From: an uncultured Pelagibacteraceae bacterium
Lineage (GTDB): Bacteria; Pseudomonadota; Alphaproteobacteria; Pelagibacterales; Pelagibacteraceae
Length of the DNA stretch: 38,539 nt
Reading direction: 5' to 3'
Assembly: GCA_902568875.1 (NCBI GenBank)
Contig: CACFSG010000007.1
Location: 1 to 38,539 of the forward strand
Part shown: piece after piece, positions 36,755 to 38,539 of the stretch
Position numbering within the stretch: position 1 is the stretch's first letter
How the letters are laid out: every line of letters begins with the position of its first letter
The notes under the pieces: generated by a model
What the model saw: only the letters and a program-made list of their open reading frames with translations
Told to the model about the DNA's origin: nothing
Databases searched by the model: none
Program-made: the position numbers and the translations under genes

Positions 36755-37271
36755 TTTTTTTCCTATAAGTATTTTTTAGTTGTGTATAAGCCAATGTAAT
36801 TAATTTAAGTTTTTCTTCGTATTTTTTATTTCCAGAATTCATATCAGGGTGAAATTTTTTGACAAGTATTTTGAATTTTTCATGAACTTTTTGCCATTTT
36901 AAACCTATCGAAACTCCTAAAATACTGAAAGCTTTTATATCTTTATGATCAAATTTAAATTGACGCATATGATTAAATTCACTGTTTAACTTTTCTTTAT
37001 TTAATTCGTCTTTTAAAGTGTCATTCCAAAGAATTTTAAAAAAATTATCAGAAGATCCAAAACTTTGTGTAGGTTTATGCCAAATCATATCAGACTTTAA
37101 AAAATCAATAACTTGTTGATCATCCATTCCAGAAAAATAATTCCAGTTTTTATTAAATTCTTTAACATGCTCCAAACACAGCATTCTATATTTTTTGCTA
37201 TTATCTTTTTCAAGAGGCGCTTTATATTCACCTATTTCTTTACAATTATTCCAGTCACAAATATTTTTCAT
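36744..37271 (-). CDS. J-domain (DnaJ-like) protein with putative N-terminal metal site
   Basis: This is a 175-residue co-chaperone-like protein. The J domain is at the C-terminus (about 113-172): [20 protein letters not shown], then the HPD motif (141-143) needed to stimulate DnaK, then the third helix. The N-terminus has Cys5, Cys10, Cys32 and His35 (CDWNNC and LCLEHV), spaced like a small zinc-binding site. Neighbours are cobS (11-bp overlap) and bolA (divergent, 19 bases). In this conserved location it may help assemble or remodel the CobS-CobT complex; that is inference. Confidence 0.86.
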   Translation of the reverse strand: MKNICDWNNCKEIGEYKAPLEKDNSKKYRMLCLEHVKEFNKNWNYFSGMDDQQVIDFLKSDMIWHKPTQSFGSSDNFFKILWNDTLKDELNKEKLNSEFNHMRQFKFDHKDIKAFSILGVSIGLKWQKVHEKFKILVKKFHPDMNSGNKKYEEKLKLITLAYTQLKNTYRKKIDT

Positions 37272-37290
37272 GATATATAATAATTAATAT

Positions 37291-37551
37291 ATGGATATAA
37301 ATGAGTTAATTGCAATTGTAAAAAAAAAATTAGAAAGTCAAATCATAATTGAAAATATTATAATTCAGGACAAGTCTTTTCTTCACAAAAATCATATCGG
37401 AAACCAACCCAATAAATTTCATTTAAAGATTTCTTTAAAGTCAAAAGAATTAAGAAAAATGAAAAAGATTGATAGTAATAAAAAAATTTATAAAGCTTTA
37501 AATAAAGAAATGAAAAATTTTATTCATTCTCTTCAAATATTAATTGATTAG
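37291..37551 (+). CDS. BolA family protein
   Basis: This is a small BolA-type protein of 86 residues; the family forms iron-sulphur-bridged pairs with monothiol glutaredoxins and takes part in iron regulation and cell-shape control. It shows an N-terminal helix (ELIAIVKKKLESQ), a central strand with HKNHIGNQPNKFHLKISLKS, and a C-terminal helix ending LNKEMKNFIHSLQILI. The loop His residues needed for cluster binding are plausibly present. It is divergent from the J-domain gene with only 19 bases between; a TATAAT at 37276-37281 would give a nearly leaderless transcript. The 3' end overlaps aroB by 12 bp. Confidence 0.85.
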   Translation: MDINELIAIVKKKLESQIIIENIIIQDKSFLHKNHIGNQPNKFHLKISLKSKELRKMKKIDSNKKIYKALNKEMKNFIHSLQILID

Positions 37552-38539
37552 TTCTTTCTTTAAAAATGAACTTAAATTATTTTTAGAATATTTTTTGTTA
37601 ATTATTGGGTAACCAATTTTTTTTAGTAAAATTAAATTTATTTTTTCTGAATTATTTTTTTTATCTATTGTCATGAAGTATAAAATTTTATTTAGATCTT
37701 TAAGTGAAAAATATTTTTTTATATTAAATGGTAACTTTGAATTTTGAATATGTTTTTTTATAAGGTTGTACTCATTGGCAGATAAAAACTTATTTTTGTA
37801 ACTAAATTTTAATGCAGTATAAATTCCTAAAATTACTGCCTCACCATGATTTAATTTTTTTGAATAACCCAATGATGCTTCAAAAGCATGGGCAAAAGTA
37901 TGTCCAAAATTTAATATTTTTCTTAGCCCATTTTCTTTTTCATCTTTCTCAACAACTAATTTTTTAATTTTACAACTTTCGTATATAGTTTTTTCTATAA
38001 AAGGTGATTTAAGATTTTTAATATAAGAAAAATTTTTACTTAAAAATTTATAAAAATTTTTATTAGATATTAATGAATGTTTTAAAATTTCTCCATATCC
38101 ACAAATAATTTCTCTTTTATTCAGTGTTTTTAAAAAATTAATATCACTAATAACTAATTTTGGTTGATAAAAACTTCCTATAAGATTTTTACCATAATTT
38201 GTATTTATTCCAGTTTTACCACCAATAGAGGAATCTACTTGAGACAAAAGAGTTGTTGGAATATTGATAAATTTAAGTCCTCTTTTAAATAAACTAGCCG
38301 CAAAACCACTTACATCTCCAGTAATTCCTCCACCAATTGCAATTAAACAATCTTTTCTAGAAAAATTTTTATCAAGTAAAATTTTAAGAATAGAATTTGT
38401 AGTTTTTTGATTTTTATTTTTTTCATTGGCTTGAATAAAGCAAGAATATAATTTTTTATTTTTTAAAGATTTTTTTACTTTAATTATTAAAGTTTTTGGA
38501 ACATTTTTATCAATTATTAATAAACATTTTTCAAATTTT
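37540..38539 (-). CDS. aroB: 3-dehydroquinate synthase, N-terminus beyond the window
   Basis: This is the shikimate-pathway enzyme that converts DAHP to 3-dehydroquinate with NAD and a metal ion. The frame is open without a break to the last base, so the gene is cut by the window edge; the first full codon is 38538-38536 and about 333 residues are visible. Motifs are CLIAIGGGITGDVSGFAA, IPTTLLSQVDSSIGGKTGIN, GYGEILKHSLI, and the metal-site His in NFGHTFAHAFEA and LNHGEAVILG. A TTG at 38247 lies mid-motif (LLSQVD) and is not the start. Convergent with bolA, 12-bp overlap. Confidence 0.94.
   Translation of the reverse strand, partial: KFEKCLLIIDKNVPKTLIIKVKKSLKNKKLYSCFIQANEKNKNQKTTNSILKILLDKNFSRKDCLIAIGGGITGDVSGFAASLFKRGLKFINIPTTLLSQVDSSIGGKTGINTNYGKNLIGSFYQPKLVISDINFLKTLNKREIICGYGEILKHSLISNKNFYKFLSKNFSYIKNLKSPFIEKTIYESCKIKKLVVEKDEKENGLRKILNFGHTFAHAFEASLGYSKKLNHGEAVILGIYTALKFSYKNKFLSANEYNLIKKHIQNSKLPFNIKKYFSLKDLNKILYFMTIDKKNNSEKINLILLKKIGYPIINKKYSKNNLSSFLKKELIN

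Noticed and set aside
38245..38247. TTG as start of aroB
   Set aside because: It falls inside the conserved IPTTLLSQVDSS motif, and the same frame continues with good aroB sequence to the window edge.

Overview
The window is a compact, very AT-rich stretch of chromosome, with a base composition I judge by eye to be near 30% GC. It most resembles the SAR11 clade (Candidatus Pelagibacter and relatives, marine Alphaproteobacteria). The reasons are the A/T-rich codon use, near-absence of spacers, the alphaproteobacterial order bolA / J-domain protein / cobS / cobT, a RegB-type redox sensor kinase, and a TRAP transporter of the TAXI type. This assignment is inference; there is no rRNA gene in the window. 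No CRISPR array, insertion sequence, prophage or transposase is visible.

Layout. 1-3466: TAXI-type TRAP transporter (binding protein, intrinsic terminator, fused permease). 3443-4065 (minus): hotdog thioesterase, a 32-residue membrane peptide and tRNA-Arg(ACG). 4137-5312: thiolase, with a tiny convergent ORF at its end. 5522-9828: pyruvate dehydrogenase E1 carrying its own N-terminal lipoyl domain, then E2 (reading frame broken once). 9837-11491: EamA transporter and, convergent, undecaprenyl-diphosphatase. 11676-17620: glutamate synthase gltD-gltB. 17613-18359 (minus): alpha/beta hydrolase. 18402-28774: a long co-directional run of glycosyltransferase, thrS (broken frame), infC, rpmI, rplT, pheS, pheT, lepA and a GT17-type glycosyltransferase. 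28767-30424: epimerase and methyltransferase, a surface-glycan-like cassette with extreme homopolymers. 30434-30523: tRNA-Ser(GGA). 30641-33983: gyrB (broken frame) and a RegB-like kinase. 33980-37271 (minus): cobT, cobS and a J-domain protein, divergent from bolA (37291-37551). 37540-38539 (minus): aroB, cut by the window edge.

Three things stand out. First, aceF, thrS and gyrB each carry one extra A in a coding-strand poly-A tract that splits the ORF, although the protein reads perfectly on both sides. This is either homopolymer error or tolerated frameshifts rescued by slippage. Second, the lipoyl domain of E2 has been copied onto E1, with a 69-nt tract 66/69 identical at DNA level. Third, every convergent gene pair in the window overlaps at its 3' ends (4-24 bp), which also supports a 38-residue ORF too short for normal gene calling. 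The glycan cassette holds a 15-base homopolymer inside an intact epimerase gene, a candidate contingency (phase-variation) locus.
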